Origin: Berberis thunbergii
Lineage: Eukaryota; Streptophyta; Magnoliopsida; Ranunculales; Berberidaceae
Direction of reading: 5' to 3'
DNA: 64,000 nucleotides
Assembly: GCA_003290165.1 (NCBI GenBank)
Contig: QNQO01007616.1
Coordinates: 358,347-422,346, forward strand
Position 1 is the stretch's first letter, and each line of letters begins with the position of its first letter. Positions 43,333-55,001 of this stretch are shown here, piece by piece. The position numbers and the translations under genes were made by a program. The notes under the pieces are model-generated. The model worked only from the letters and a program-made list of their open reading frames with translations. It was not told where the DNA came from and did no database searches.

Positions 43333-44007
43333 TTGGTTTTTTATTTCTCCAATAGGAAATCACTCAAATTCTACTCTAATGTCTCATATTCAACAACCCA
43401 AACATCCATTACAGAAGGTTATCTTACAAACATCCGTGGGTTTTCTCCAGAAATAGCTCTCAATACAGCCCTAAAGGTTCGTTTGAGCTCTATGGTGAGA
43501 CCAAACTCAGTCCTTGATTTGTTCCACGACTTTTGGTTCTCCAAAACCCAGACTACAAAAATTATGTCTAAGCTCCCAACTTTCCTAATTGCTGACCCTG
43601 ACAAGTTTCTGAATCCCAATATCTAATTTCTTCAAAGTCTGGGTGTCTCAGGCCTTCAACTCACCAAGCTCGTTTGCTCTGATCCCACTCTTGTGTGGGG
43701 GATTGACAACCCGATTGATCCCTTTTGTTGAATATCTCAAGAGTTGGCTTGGCATCGGTGATGTTGTTCACATTGTCTTCAACTGGTCTGCAAGGGTCTT
43801 AGGAAATTTTTTAGAGAAACTAATGGGACCAAAGATCGCCATTCTGAGCAATATGGGTGTGCCTGAGTTTAATATTGCAAAGTTGTTCTATAGTCCTAGA
43901 GTTGATGTTGAAATCGGTCTCGTTTAATGAGACTGTGATGTGGTAATGGGAATGGGGTTTGATCCTTTGAGTATGATGTTCATTTATGCAATTCAGATAA
44001 TGATCGG
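43333..44007 (+). pseudogene. mTERF pseudogene 3, cut by a retrotransposon
   Basis: The frame opens with FSNRKSLKFYSNVSYSTTQT and follows mTERF1 through SVLDLFHDFWFSKTQTTKIM and LPTFLIADPDKFLNPNI, then a stop at 43,624. Further mTERF blocks continue in other frames: LGVSGLQLTKLVCSDPTLV, VFNWSARVLGNFLEKLMGPK, GVPEFNIAKLF and MGFDPLSMMFIYAIQIMI. The last block ends exactly at 44,007, where an LTR begins. The remainder of the gene is not found after the retrotransposon. It has diverged more than the 34.4-kb copy, so it died earlier. Confidence 0.85.
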
Positions 44008-44578
44008 TGATAATACATCAAAATAGACCGGTCATCATGGCCGTACACATGGCAAAAAACATCCATCACGAGAATATAGCGTCCAATCTATTGGGTCAGC
44101 TCATAAAACTCAATAAGAATAAAGTCAATCACAGAGACCCATACAAGACACACAAATGAGAAGACATAAACGAAGCCCGAACTCAGACTCGAACGAATCA
44201 AAGCCTAAATTCAGGCCTAACATGAGTTCTCTCATAAAGAAAGGAACGTTGCACCAAAAAGAGTCGTGGAGAGAGTTATGCCTCCATAGACGCATCTCCA
44301 TCAAGGAAGAGATTGTTACAAGAAATATCTCATTCTGTTGTGCCTTAAATGCTTAAGTTACGCAGAAAATTAATCGCGACCATTATAAAAGGTAAAGAGA
44401 ACATTCGACACTGGTACATAACTTTAACTGAGTTTTGTCCAGATTTACTTCCTTCTTCAAACAAAGTTGCTGACTTAAGCATCTGAGTATCTTCGGCCAT
44501 AAAAAAAAGGTAGTCCTTGGCAGTCAAACATCTGTTTTGCAAGTCAAACTCACAGGGAGACGATTTTTAGACGCATCA
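44008..44578 (+). repeat. 5' LTR of the third retrotransposon
   Basis: It starts TGATAATACATCAAAATAG directly after mTERF sequence and ends TTTTTAGACGCATCA before the PBS-like block. The candidate left target duplication is ATCGG (44,003-44,007), which cannot be confirmed without the right end. Confidence 0.75.
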
Positions 44579-44600
44579 GTTTGGCACCGTCCGTGGGGTA
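44579..44600 (+). other. primer-binding-site region of the third element
   Basis: GTTTGGCACCGTCCGTGGGG matches the block after the LTR at 3,105 with few changes. Confidence 0.55.
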
Positions 44601-44684
44601 CGACGAGTTTCCTTTCTAAAAACAAGATCCACAGTGACAAAGCTCACCACAAATTGATAAAAGATCAACAAGCCGTCAGAATAC

Positions 44685-46123
44685 ATGACGCACCCTATAG
44701 ATCCTCAACCCAGCGATGATCGCGACAACTCTCTTATTGGCAATGATTCATCAAAAACAGCTTGCGAACAGGAAGCAGCTCGGATCATCAGACCGATGAT
44801 GCTCGAGAATTCGGATCCACAACACACTATAGGCCAGACAACCCAAACATCTGGTGATGCTGCCACGAATCATCGGGTAGACTTACTCATGGCCCAGATG
44901 AACTACATGAAAAAGATGCTGGAAAAAATCACCTAGGAGCAAATCCCGCCAACTGACCCTGTTCAGGCACCGCCCCAACAAAACTCTGCCAACCTAACTC
45001 AAGGAAGTGATGAAGTCCTAGTAGGGAAACTTCGAAAGCAAGGAACTCCCGCAAGGCAAGACTCCACAGTGTGACGGAACGCTTGCTGAAATCTTGTTCA
45101 GAATAAGGGGTCACGGATTCCAACGTACTATACAATCTAGCCAAACCGCCATTCTCTGACGCCCTAATGAGGATTGTCATGCCGAGAAAGTTCACTCCGA
45201 CAAAGTTCGAAGTATATGATGGTACTACTGACCCAACTGATCACCTGAGACACTTCTACCACATGATGGCCTTGAAGGAAACCACAGAGTCGATCTTATG
45301 CAAAATCATTTCGACCAGCCTCACTTCCATAACGATGAATTGGTTCAACAGCCCACCGAGGTCGATAAACCATTTCTAAGCGTTAGCCACCACTTTTAGC
45401 ACCAGATTCATCGGGAGCCAGCGGAAGAGGGGATGACCACACTACCTCCTACATGTCAAACAAAAGCCCGAAGAGACAATACGAGAATATGTCACTCGTT
45501 TTAATAATGAATTGACAATGATCGATGGAAGTATCAACGACATAGCCATTACGACCTTTATCGTCAGGCTTTAGAGAGGCTCATTCTTTGATGCCTTTAA
45601 CCTGAAGCCTCCGAAAGGCATGGCAGTCCAGTTGAAAACTCCACAAAAACACATCTCCCTTTAAGAGATGAAAGCAGCTAGGAGGAAGAATGAACAGGAA
45701 AGGGAGAGCCATTCGAGGAAACGAGAAAAGAAAAAGAAATAAAGCGAGATGACGAACCGCGGTAAGATAACAATTATTCAAAGAAACATTGAAACGATGA
45801 AAAATAAAGTCCAACCAGTAGGAATCCAAGAAGTCACAATCGGCTGGCCAAATCATAAGCAGATAATACCAAGGTAATGAAAAAGGAATACAAACCATAC
45901 ACAACCCTAAAACACAAGCCGGACCAACATCTTGAAGTATACGACGAATTGGGAGAACGTCAACTGACCACCCAAGATGAGAAGAAACAAAAATAGGTAT
46001 TGCTCATTTTACAAGGATAACCCATACCGAAGACTGCTACAAGTTGAAAGAAGAAATTGAACATTGGGTACAAAGAGGACGACTCGATGAATTCATTGGA
46101 ATCCTAGACAAAAAACTCAAATG
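44685..46123 (+). pseudogene. gag with zinc knuckle, decayed
   Basis: An N-terminal acidic, glutamine-rich part starts MTHPIDPQPSDDRDNSLIGN and includes LLMAQMNYMKKMLEKIT before a stop. The capsid-like part follows: MRIVMPRKFTPTKFEVYDGT, DPTDHLRHFYHMMALKET, then KPEETIREYVTRFNNELTMI (about 45,460-45,520) and PPKGMAVQLKTPQKHISL. Near 45,990-46,080 a CCHC-type zinc knuckle region is recognisable across a frameshift (NRYCSFYKD, then TEDCYKLKEEIEHWVQRGRL). Directly afterwards coding sequence stops and the repeats begin, with no protease or polymerase. Several stops and frameshifts are present. Confidence 0.8.
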
Positions 46124-46689
46124 AAAATAAAAAGGCAGATAACACCGCCACAGGATCGAAAGAACAATCCAAGGAATTGATATACTTTCTACACTACATC
46201 CACCCCAGCAAAAAGCATCTCCCACTCAAGCAGACCTATATCGAAGCGAAAAGATTAACACTCTTAAGACAGTTGCACTAACCTACTCGGGGACTCTACC
46301 AACAAAAGAATTAGCAACGACAAACTCCATCAAGCCTCAACGAGTGATGCCAAGTGAGGAGTAATAACGGGTAAAACAAAGAAGGTCATAAATTAAATAA
46401 GAAATAGCTGCAAAGGCGCGAAACCCCCAACGCGAGGATAGACATCAACCACACGATGATCAAAAAGAAATCGCTCTAAAATCAAGCATAATTGCTCCAG
46501 AAAAATGACCATTAGAAATGGTCAGGACGTCCAAACAGGAAAATCAATAAAATTTCAAATTTGGAATCATCATCCCACGAAGGAGAATAGCTTCAAAATG
46601 AAGCTATGCAAAACAATCAGCATATAAAGCCAAAAAGAATTAGGACGCAAGTCAGACACATATAATAAACTTCTAGCCCGATCAACCAA
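46124..46689 (+). other. non-coding spacer between gag and the tandem array
   Basis: No gene was recognised. Confidence 0.45.
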
Positions 46690-47450
46690 CAAAGTAAGAG
46701 TTGGACAAACGAGTCAACTAAGTAAAAACGACTTCGGGACGAATAAAACGTCGAACCAACGAAGTCAAAGTGGACGAACGAGTCAACTTAACACAAAAAC
46801 TTTGAGTCGTCTGAGACGTCGAGTTAACAATGTAAAAGTTGGACGAACGAACCAACTAAGTAAAAATGACTTCGGCTCGACTAGAGCGTCGAACCAACAA
46901 AGTCAAAGTGGACGAACGAGTCAACTTAACACAAAAACTTCAAGTCGACTGAGACATCGAGTTTACGAAGTAAAAGTTGTACGAACGAGTCAACTAAGTA
47001 AAATGACTTTGGGTCGACTAGAACGTCAAGCCAACGAAGTTAAAGTGGACGAACGAGTCAACTTAACACAAAAACTTCGAGTTGATTGAGACGTTGAGTT
47101 AACAAAGTAAACATTGGACGAATGAGTTAACTAAGTAAAAACGACTTCGAATCGACTAGAAGGTCGAACCAACGAAGTCAAGGTGGACGAATGAGTCAAC
47201 TTAACACAAAAATTTTGAGTCGATCGAGACAGCGAGTTAATAAAGTAAAAGTTGGATGAACAAGTCAACTAACTAAAAAAAACTTCGGGTCGACTAGAGC
47301 ATCGAACCAACGAAGTCAATGTAGACGAGCAAGTCAACTTAACACAAAAAGTAAAAGCCGACTGAGACGTCAAATTACCGAAGTAAATTTGAGTGAATGA
47401 GTCAACGAATTAAAAGCAACTTCGGGTCGAATTAGCAAAGCAAAACTCGA
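46690..47450 (+). repeat. tandem repeat, 138-bp unit, about five copies
   Basis: The core ACTTCGGGTCGACTAGA (with variants) starts at 46,731, 46,869, 47,006, 47,144 and 47,282: spacings 138, 137, 138 and 138. Each unit has two similar halves, each with ACGAACGAGTCAACT, so it is itself a diverged dimer of about 69 bp. It occupies the same relative place as the 129-bp array at 6.0-6.7 kb but shares no obvious sequence with it. Confidence 0.9.
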
Positions 47451-47828
47451 AGGAAACAACTTCGAGACAACCGAATCAACAAACCAACTCGAAAGAGGCA
47501 AAATCTGTAGTGATCAAACAAACAAAGCAAACGATGGAGGAACAAGTTAGCGCAACTCAAGATAGCCTCGGATTAACTAACACACCAGATCAACAAAGTA
47601 GAAGACAAACATACAAAACAATTTTCTCACAAAAGCTCTGAGACAACAAACACGAGGTTGAGACAGACACACTGAAGCATAGGAAAATTCAAATTAGCAA
47701 AATATAGAGTTGGAGTACAAATCATTTAGACAACAACGAATGAACGAAGTCAACAAGAAGAACCACGACCACAAAGAAAAACATAGGAGAAAACTCATGT
47801 TCTTTAATTAAAAGCTAGTATGTTATAT

Positions 47829-50061
47829 TCAAAGATAACAAAGGGGTAAAAGATCTATAACATCCTCAGCAACACCATCTGTCGGACGAGGAGTAGTCGG
47901 GTCATTGACAGGGGCTCTCACTTCAAGAGGAAAAGGTGGCGGCTCTTCAGTCATTGGATCACCCGAAAAGTCTTCAGCGCTGTTTTCATCCTCGAAGGTC
48001 CGATAAAACAAATGACGGTATTCAGACAAGTTAACACCAAGACCCTCAATATAATTCAGAAGCTCATTTCGACCATCAACAACCCGCTGCCAATCCGTCA
48101 CCTCCATAATGCGAAGCTTGTCCATAACAGAAGCAAGCTCACTATTGGCCGCTATAAGTTAGCCCTCAGCAGTAGTGAGCATCGCGGAGGAGTCAGCCTT
48201 GACCTCGTCAAATGAAGCCATTACTAGCTCCACCTTTTTTTCCAGCAATGTCGTGATTTTTAGAGTGCTCTATCACGGCACGTGCGACCTCATCATGGAG
48301 TTCCTTCTCAGCGGGAAACTCTTTTCCACATCATGCAAACGTGCATGAATACTGTCTAATTCAACTCTTAAAGATTCTAGCGTGGTCACAGACCGATTCC
48401 GCGCACCCTCCACCTTGGCCAATGAGGCTTGAGTAACCCCAGCCGCTTTGATCCGCTCAGAACAACGCGCTTTTAACTCGTCATATTGATAAAGAACATG
48501 GGAAAACACCAATAGAAGTACGACGAGCTTCTTCTCCAGACGAATCACAAGATTACTACTAGCTTGATGACCTGAAACCGTCACCCCTGCATAGGCAAGA
48601 TTAGTCATCCCATCCATTACAAGCCTAAGACCATTATCAAGATGAAGGCTCGGATCATGCAAAAGCATCGAAGGCCTTTCCACTGACCGTCTATGTCATT
48701 CATTAATCAACTACCAAGCTCCTTAGATTGGACAATAGCCAGTTGGAACATCTTATTGTCTATGGCCCAAGGATCCTCATTAGAACAATTAGCAACGTCA
48801 AGACCACCATAAGTAGAGATGAGTATCTTTTTGCCATCGTCCAGCGGACGAATGGTCTTTTCTTTTGCTCCTTTCCAATGCCACCTTCATTTTTTCCGCC
48901 TATTGTAGAGAGCATCAATCCTCCCTCGCAGGTTCTCTATCAACATAACTCGAGTAAAGAAAAACACGACAAACAGAATCAACGAGCTATTTCTTTTTGG
49001 AACACGGTTGGAACTCAGGAACAACTGCTTTGACGGACTAACAGGCCTCGATACTTTTTTCTTCCAGGAAAATGGACCAATAGTAGCACTAATAAGAGCA
49101 TCGAGATCCGTAACATCCGAGTTCACTTTCTAATCAACGACATCGTTACCACCATCGACAATGACAACACAAACAACAGTCTCCGCGGCTTGCCTCTCAG
49201 TGAGTAGAATCCGCTCGGCCTCATTCATGTTGTACAAATCGATGCAGTTCACCATATCATCAGTGAAATGGGTGTCCAAAGGAACCACATGAAGCTGCAA
49301 AACAGCTCACTGATAATATGTTATTCAGCAGTCAATTGCAGATTCTTCCGCTTGTTGAGAACCCAGAAAAACCTTACTATCTGCTGACTTCATAAATTGA
49401 AGTAGCCAGAGTGGGACATATGCGTAAAACCAATCTCGCAACCAACCCCTGATGTCATCATTAAGGTCGCCAAAACACGCAGGAGAATGAAGAAAACAAG
49501 CGTGATTGGGTTTCACGCTAAACCGCACCAAATAATTATGCAAAATTCTAGCAGTCAAAGAGATACCAGAAAGGATGACCCTGACATATGTGGAAATCAT
49601 AACCCTCCAACCGTTTGGGCCCATCTGAGCAGGAGGAATACTTGCAAGATTTAGGTAAGATAAAAAAAGCTTTGGAATTGGAAATCAAAGACCTACGTAA
49701 AACATATGCAGGTAAAACACAATATATCTCTTACTCGGATGACAAAGACTGTCATTTTCATGGGGTAGAATGATATCAAGGTCAGAAGCCAAAGTGTAGT
49801 TGGAACAGACATTATCCAAGATCGCATGAGAAAATCCTTCTTTTGAGAAAAATGAGCTTTGCAGGTAGTAAGCTGCTCACAAACCAATAAATCACTAGCA
49901 GACACCACGAATAGACAAGAAATGATGGAAAAAAGGCAATAGAAAAAAGAAACAACCCTAATATCAAAAGATGGGCTAAATAAGGAAACAAAGGCGTCAC
50001 AACACCCTTTATAAAACCGAGCAACGAAGAGTATGGAATCCAAGGCTTGTGTTGTAGACAA
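47829..50061 (-). pseudogene. antisense plant-mobile-domain-like ORF of the third element
   Basis: In minus-strand order: a PHENDSLCHPSKRYIVFYLH block near 49,750-49,690 in one frame, then MGPNGWRVMISTYVRVILSG (49,624) with NHACFLHSPACFGDLNDD, then a long serine/charged linker. A coiled-coil-like part follows at 48,683-48,273 with RLVMDGMTNLAYAGVTVSGH and YDELKARCSERIKAAGVTQA. An acidic, proline-rich end lies at 48,125-47,829 (EDFSGDPMTEEPPPFPLEV). Order and motifs parallel 9,760-7,500. Conservation of an antisense ORF in diverged elements suggests that it was once translated. Frame breaks are present. Confidence 0.7.
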
Positions 50062-50756
50062 GCAAAGATGTCTCTCCCTATTTGGGTTGTGTTATCTTCT
50101 TTTCACATTAGATGGTATTGTCATTGTTTTCTTTTTCCGAATTCTACCATGTCTACTATTTTATCTGCCTGTCACAAACTGAAATAACTTCAAGTTCAAG
50201 GATGAAGTAAAAATTGTTTACTTATGCTCAAAGAATGAGTTTTCACTAAATTTATTTTCTTGAAATACGAAATAGAAAATATGCTAAAATCAAATTTACA
50301 TTATTTTGATGGTTTTTTTTTGAAATTTTTTGTTAATTTCGCCCAAAACTAAAAAACTCATACCAAGTTTGCCTAATTTCGATCGAAAATTTTCGAAGCA
50401 GATCACACAAATTTCCCCATAACACTAAATTCAACTAAAATCCCTAACATTCAAACTCAAAACACTCAGATCCGCCACCACCGACACTCACAACACCAAA
50501 CTGATGTCATCACTGCCAATCTTCTTCTTATCTTTCCCTCCATAGTTGCAGAAGTTCCTTTTTCGAATCCTTTCCAAGTCCCTATCACAACACCATAAGC
50601 ATCATTTCTCTTCTAAAAAAAGAGACGATAAGGACGGGGCTCAAATGAAAAACATGTCGGCTAAATGCGGTGATTCTTTCCCACAAGTCTTCTCCGTGTG
50701 TATTTCTTCTCTTGAGTGTATTCTTTCTGTGTGTAAGACAATGTGGTGATTCTAAA
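50062..50756. other. non-coding stretch after the third retrotransposon
   Basis: No gene or repeat is identified; the right end of the retrotransposon must lie around here. Confidence 0.4.
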
Positions 50757-50898
50757 TGGTGAGGAAACGAGCGAGGAAACGGGCGAGGGAGGGGGTGTGA
50801 CCTCCATCCCCCTCGAGATGCGCGCCCATGTGAAACTCGAGGGGGATGGGGGGTCAAATCCCCTCCCTCGCCCATTTCCTCGCTCGTTTCCTCGCCGC
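50757..50898. repeat. GC-rich near-perfect hairpin with 60-bp arms
   Basis: The left arm 50,757-50,817 (GGTGAGGAAACGAGCGAGGA ... CATCCCCCTCGAG) and right arm 50,836-50,896 (CTCGAGGGGGATGG ... CGCTCGTTTCCTCGCC) pair with about six mismatches or small bulges around an 18-base loop. It stands out in GC content from its AT-rich neighbourhood. It could be a small foldback MITE or a hairpin RNA source; the sequence alone does not decide. Confidence 0.85.
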
Positions 50899-51057
50899 CT
50901 AGCATCACTCAAGACAATGATAGAGGAAAGGAAAAAGAGAAATGTGTTTTGACTTTTGAGTTTTGATTTGGAATGTTATAAATGCCACCTGAGGTACTTG
51001 TTGTAGTACCACCGGAGTAGAATAGGTAGTGGAATGTGATAAAAGGTTGGGCTAGTT

Positions 51058-51190
51058 TATATACCCTAAAAATTTATTATATATGTTTCACGTATCTTTG
51101 AAATTTTTACATTTTTTCTTTATATGTCGAAATATTTCTTAAAATTAGGAGGCTGAATTTAACTTGAAAACGAAATCATAATCCTTGCTT
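51058..51190 (+). repeat. dispersed repeat, copy 2
   Basis: Matches 13,190-13,320 in the same orientation at roughly 75-80% by eye. Confidence 0.65.
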
Positions 51191-52997
51191 AAGCATATGA
51201 ATTACAACAATGCAGGTGGAGCATTAGACCAGTTAGATAGATAATTTGCTCATGCATTAATCAGATGGGATGCGGATGCAAGAGGTGATTGAATGAAATA
51301 CGTGTTAGTCAAACTCATTTTTTTGATGATTTAGAGGTCTAGTATACAGTCAGCGGATTTAGCTACTTTTCCACTATAATTTGGCGCCAAGAGAGATGAT
51401 CATGTAGGAATCTAAAATCTTCTGAACCAAGACCTCATGTCAATAATCAATGAAGAAAAAGTGTAATTAATGCGTACTTAAAGTCGCCATTGATGAAGAG
51501 TATTCTCGTAGCAATCCTCACGAACTAGCAATACACAGCGGAGAGAGCTTCCATTTCCAGAACATTTCTCTTATGTTTCTCAAACTAGATAAGAAAAGTA
51601 GGAGATAGAGAGTTAGGTTTGCAGTGGGACATCAACCGTATATATAAAACGCTAATTCTATCATTATCCCATCATCAATCATAGAATTATGGTGGGATTT
51701 AAATTGGTATCTACACATAACCTTCATACTCAATTTAGTAATACATGTCAAGACATAAAAAATGTAATTAGAAACGTGTTTATGACCATTGTCTTTTTTT
51801 TTTAATGATCACAACTAATCGGGTAACATCATTTACCTATAGTTCGACAGTCTACAACGTATAATAATATGAACTATGTAGATTCACCTTAAGAGATTTT
51901 CTAGCAATCTCACACTTGGACTACATAGATCATCCATAGATTATACATTGTAAGCATGTATGAGCTAAAAACTTGACTGTCGAAAGTTTTGGTGTCATCT
52001 CAAAACAATCTGGTCCATTGAAAGTATCAATATAGGATCATAACTTCCTTCATCACATTTATCGTGGTTGGACCCATCCATGGTCACAAATACTAATATA
52101 ATCTATGGATGTGTAGTATGAAAATGACATGTAATGTGATCCTTGATTATGTCCATTTTCAATTGATCCTACCTTATGATTCAAAATTGAATTGTCTTAT
52201 TCTACTTAATCAAATTGTATATACACAATCATAATTTAAAATTAGAAATCTTTATTTCCGAATCATCAATAAACTAAAGGTAATCACTAATGACAATCAA
52301 ATATGATAATATAAAGTCCCACTGATAAGGAACATCATAAGAACTAACCACAACGTAAACGAGCAATATGATCATTGAACACCTTATGTGATAAATATTT
52401 AATTGTCATAAGATGATTTTGAACTTTTTCTTTAACGACAAAAAATCTTAAGTCGATGTAATTTAGAATGAACGATCGATTGTCATTCTCTGAATCAAAT
52501 CAACGACTTTATTTCATATCATTTCTAAGTGAAACCTATAACGTGAAACCCTGAAGTAAAAAAATATTTAACCATAATGTTTGATCACATCCTTTACATC
52601 AAACAAATAATTTTTATTTTTTATACTAAAAATTTAACTTGACTATGTAATCCAATGGATTAGATCTGTAGCATGTGAGCATAAACTTGTATTATTTTTT
52701 AATACTGCAATCGTCGTTGTGTAGTGAGCATTCTTCAATCCTAAATATCTGCCAAACATTCCATTGATATACATAATATCCTAATATGGATAAAATTTAT
52801 CATATATAGTAGTTTGTACTACCTACGGACGAGAGATAATTTTAATGTATTTATTTCATATATGACTCGTTCAAAGGACATTATAGCAAACTCAACGCAT
52901 CACTTGTAACAATGAATATTTACTTAGTGCAAAAAATCTACCAAGTGTTAATTCACAAATATCTGATATGATAGACCAATAATACTATGTGATCAGT
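51191..52997. other. AT-rich non-coding stretch, possible decayed copia 3' boundary
   Basis: No gene is recognised in about 1.8 kb. On the minus strand CCAAGTGTGAGATTGCTAG near 51,920 resembles the polypurine tract and LTR start of copia elements (AAGTGGGAGATTGTTAG type), so an old copia LTR may extend below 51,915. No partner LTR or coding sequence was found. Confidence 0.35.
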
Positions 52998-53021
52998 CAC
53001 TACAACCAAACATACCCATCA

Positions 53022-53520
53022 GCAACGGTTTGGGACCGTGGGGGTAACCAATTGTCACGGCTTAGAGGCGTGGGCAGTAGAGGCGTTGCGAAATCATCAT
53101 TAACGGATATAAACCTTGGCAACACATATTAGTAATGGTTTTATGCTCGAGGACAGTTGATGATTAGCCACGGTTCTAAGCCGTTGCAATAATTTTAGCC
53201 ACGGTTCTACGCCGTGGAAAGTACTGGACACGGTTTTAAACCGTGGCACGTTATGGCCACTGTTATAAGCCGTTGCAATAATTTTAGCCACGGTTTTAAG
53301 TCGTGGCAAGTACTGGCCACGGTTTTAAACCGTGGCAAGTTATGGCCACGATTCTAAGCTGTTGCAATAATTTTAGCCACGGTTTTAAGTGGTGGCAAGT
53401 ACTGGCCACGGTTTTAAAACCGTGGCAAGTTATGGCCTCGGTTTTAAGCTGTGGCAAATGATGGCCACGATTTTAAGCCGTGGCAAGCATGAATTACCAC
53501 GGTTGTAAGCCGTGGCTAGT
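53022..53520. repeat. subterminal palindromic repeat array of element B
   Basis: Around fourteen copies of a unit such as GCCACGGTTTTAAACCGTGG followed by CAAGTACTG or CAAGTTATG, with spacing about 30 bp. Each copy is a small inverted repeat. The stretch 53,120-53,170 is nearly identical to the start of the array in element A. Confidence 0.9.
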
Positions 53521-54916
53521 TAAAACAAAATTCAAAAAAAAAATCTGGTTTGTTGTGAGAGTTTGAAAATGTTGCAAAATAATATAATACAAAAAAAAAT
53601 TATTTTTTTTTGCTACAGCAAAATCACAGCCACACATCTTTTTTTTTTTTAGTTAAACCTCCAGTGGGGAGGGGTAGCTATGGGATGCCAGACCTTTATT
53701 ACTTATAAAAAATATTGATATACAATCAAAACGGGGGTACATTCCGACTTTACCTGTATAAAAACCAAACAAAATGAACAAAAAACCTTGCCCAATCTAA
53801 ATTACCGCAACCCCACCCACAAGCTGGCTAACAAGACTTGAAGACTAAAAGCCCACTAACAATCACTTAAAACAAGCACATAAGCATAAAGAAGTACCAA
53901 AAATAAAAACAAAGTTAACAACTCTGTTGTGGAGTTAGTGCACCTCCCTGCTCAATCCGCAACCTCGCTCCTGCAGCACCAACTAGCACTCGCATTCAGG
54001 CAAAATGTACACGTCTAGCTGCATCTTGCCTCGCAGCAGATCCACCAACAACAGTGCCTGGAACCATTCATGCCACCTGCAAAAAGAACAATTTAGTAGA
54101 GTGGACTTCGGAAGCATAAATCAACAGATCGGTGAAAAATATGGACAGTTTAGAATATGCAAAGTTTGGTATTGTGGTATAAGGAGCTAACCTGCTCTGC
54201 TTCCAACACCATGGCAAAGTGCTGAAAAATCAAGTGTTTCTCTTACAGTCATCTCGGGTATGTGCAAGTCATTTTGACTTATGTACACCGATGTTTATGA
54301 GGAACAAACTCATCAAGTTTGCATCCATTGTAAGATACATCCCATGTTATCTGAAATGGAAGAGAAATGTATTGGGATCACAATAATGAGTAAATTGATC
54401 TTACCTTATATAGAAGCCTCAGTTAGTTGATAAATGAAGTTCTAAATTACTGATTAAGCTTGCTGCTTTGGCATTTCCTTCTTATAATTCTAATTTTCAT
54501 TATTTTGCATCATGTAGCAGCTATAGTTGCATGTCCACTTAGATTACAATCCATATAAATGAAATTTAGGGTGTGCTTGTTTGCTGGAGTTTTCTATTGG
54601 AAAATATCACATGCAAACTCAAATAAGCGCTGACAAATGACATTTTTAGAGGCAATTGTTAGCCAGGAGTTACTCAACCATCAAATGCAGCCCAACTTCT
54701 TTTCTTGAAACTAATCACAGTTCAGAGTAACTGTGAATATATCCTGAAACTTGGAGATTTTTGAGTTTATTTTGTTTTATGTAAAAGAAATGGTATAATC
54801 AAAGATTTGAAGGAAACATTTATTGTAGATAGCTTATTTTACCATTTTATTATTTGCGGGGAACTATTGTAAAAACAATCTATTTGTAGATATTTATTTT
54901 TCCAATGAAATCTAAC
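53521..54916. other. mostly non-coding part of element B
   Basis: No gene is firmly recognised. A poly(T) run at 53,638-53,650 precedes AGTTAAACCTCCAGTGGGGA, which looks like the poly(A) end of an antisense LINE-like fragment. Near 54,000-54,080 an exon-like minus-strand piece after an AG acceptor reads VPGTVVGGSAARQDAARR in one frame, without a recognised family. Confidence 0.35.
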
Positions 54917-55001
54917 CTTGAGAGACTTGCTTAATTTTCCTGCCAGGGCCAACAACAAGGTGGCCTTCCCACATCCTGGAGGCCCAAGTAGAAGAGTCAT
55001 C
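54917..55001 (-). pseudogene. ABCG/PDR-type ABC transporter exon fragment
   Basis: An 85-bp minus-strand exon between TTGCATTGCAG and GTTAGATT encodes [20 protein letters not shown] followed by GKLSKSLK. It is the Walker A exon of plant pleiotropic-drug-resistance transporters (usual form [23 protein letters not shown]). The invariant Thr/Ser after the Walker A lysine is Ala here, which would cripple nucleotide binding. No other PDR exons were found nearby, so only a snippet was captured. Confidence 0.85.

Larger units (their letters stand above)
44008..50060 (+). mobile_element. gag-only Ty3/gypsy retrotransposon, third element, 3' LTR missing
   Basis: A 5' LTR, PBS-like block, gag with zinc knuckle, a 138-bp tandem repeat array and an antisense plant-mobile-domain-like ORF follow each other as in the elements at 1-13,097, again without polymerase. 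The LTR ends (TGATAATACA...GCATCA) and the post-LTR block GTTTGGCACCGTCCGTGGGG tie it to the same wider group, but the LTR body and repeats differ. No 3' LTR could be found near 50,060, so the right end is truncated and approximate. Confidence 0.75.

Noticed and set aside
53022..53520. Regularly spaced palindromic repeats resembling a CRISPR array
   Set aside because: Spacers are absent or are themselves repeat sequence, the setting is a plant genome, and the array lies just inside a CACTA terminus. Subterminal transposon repeats explain it.
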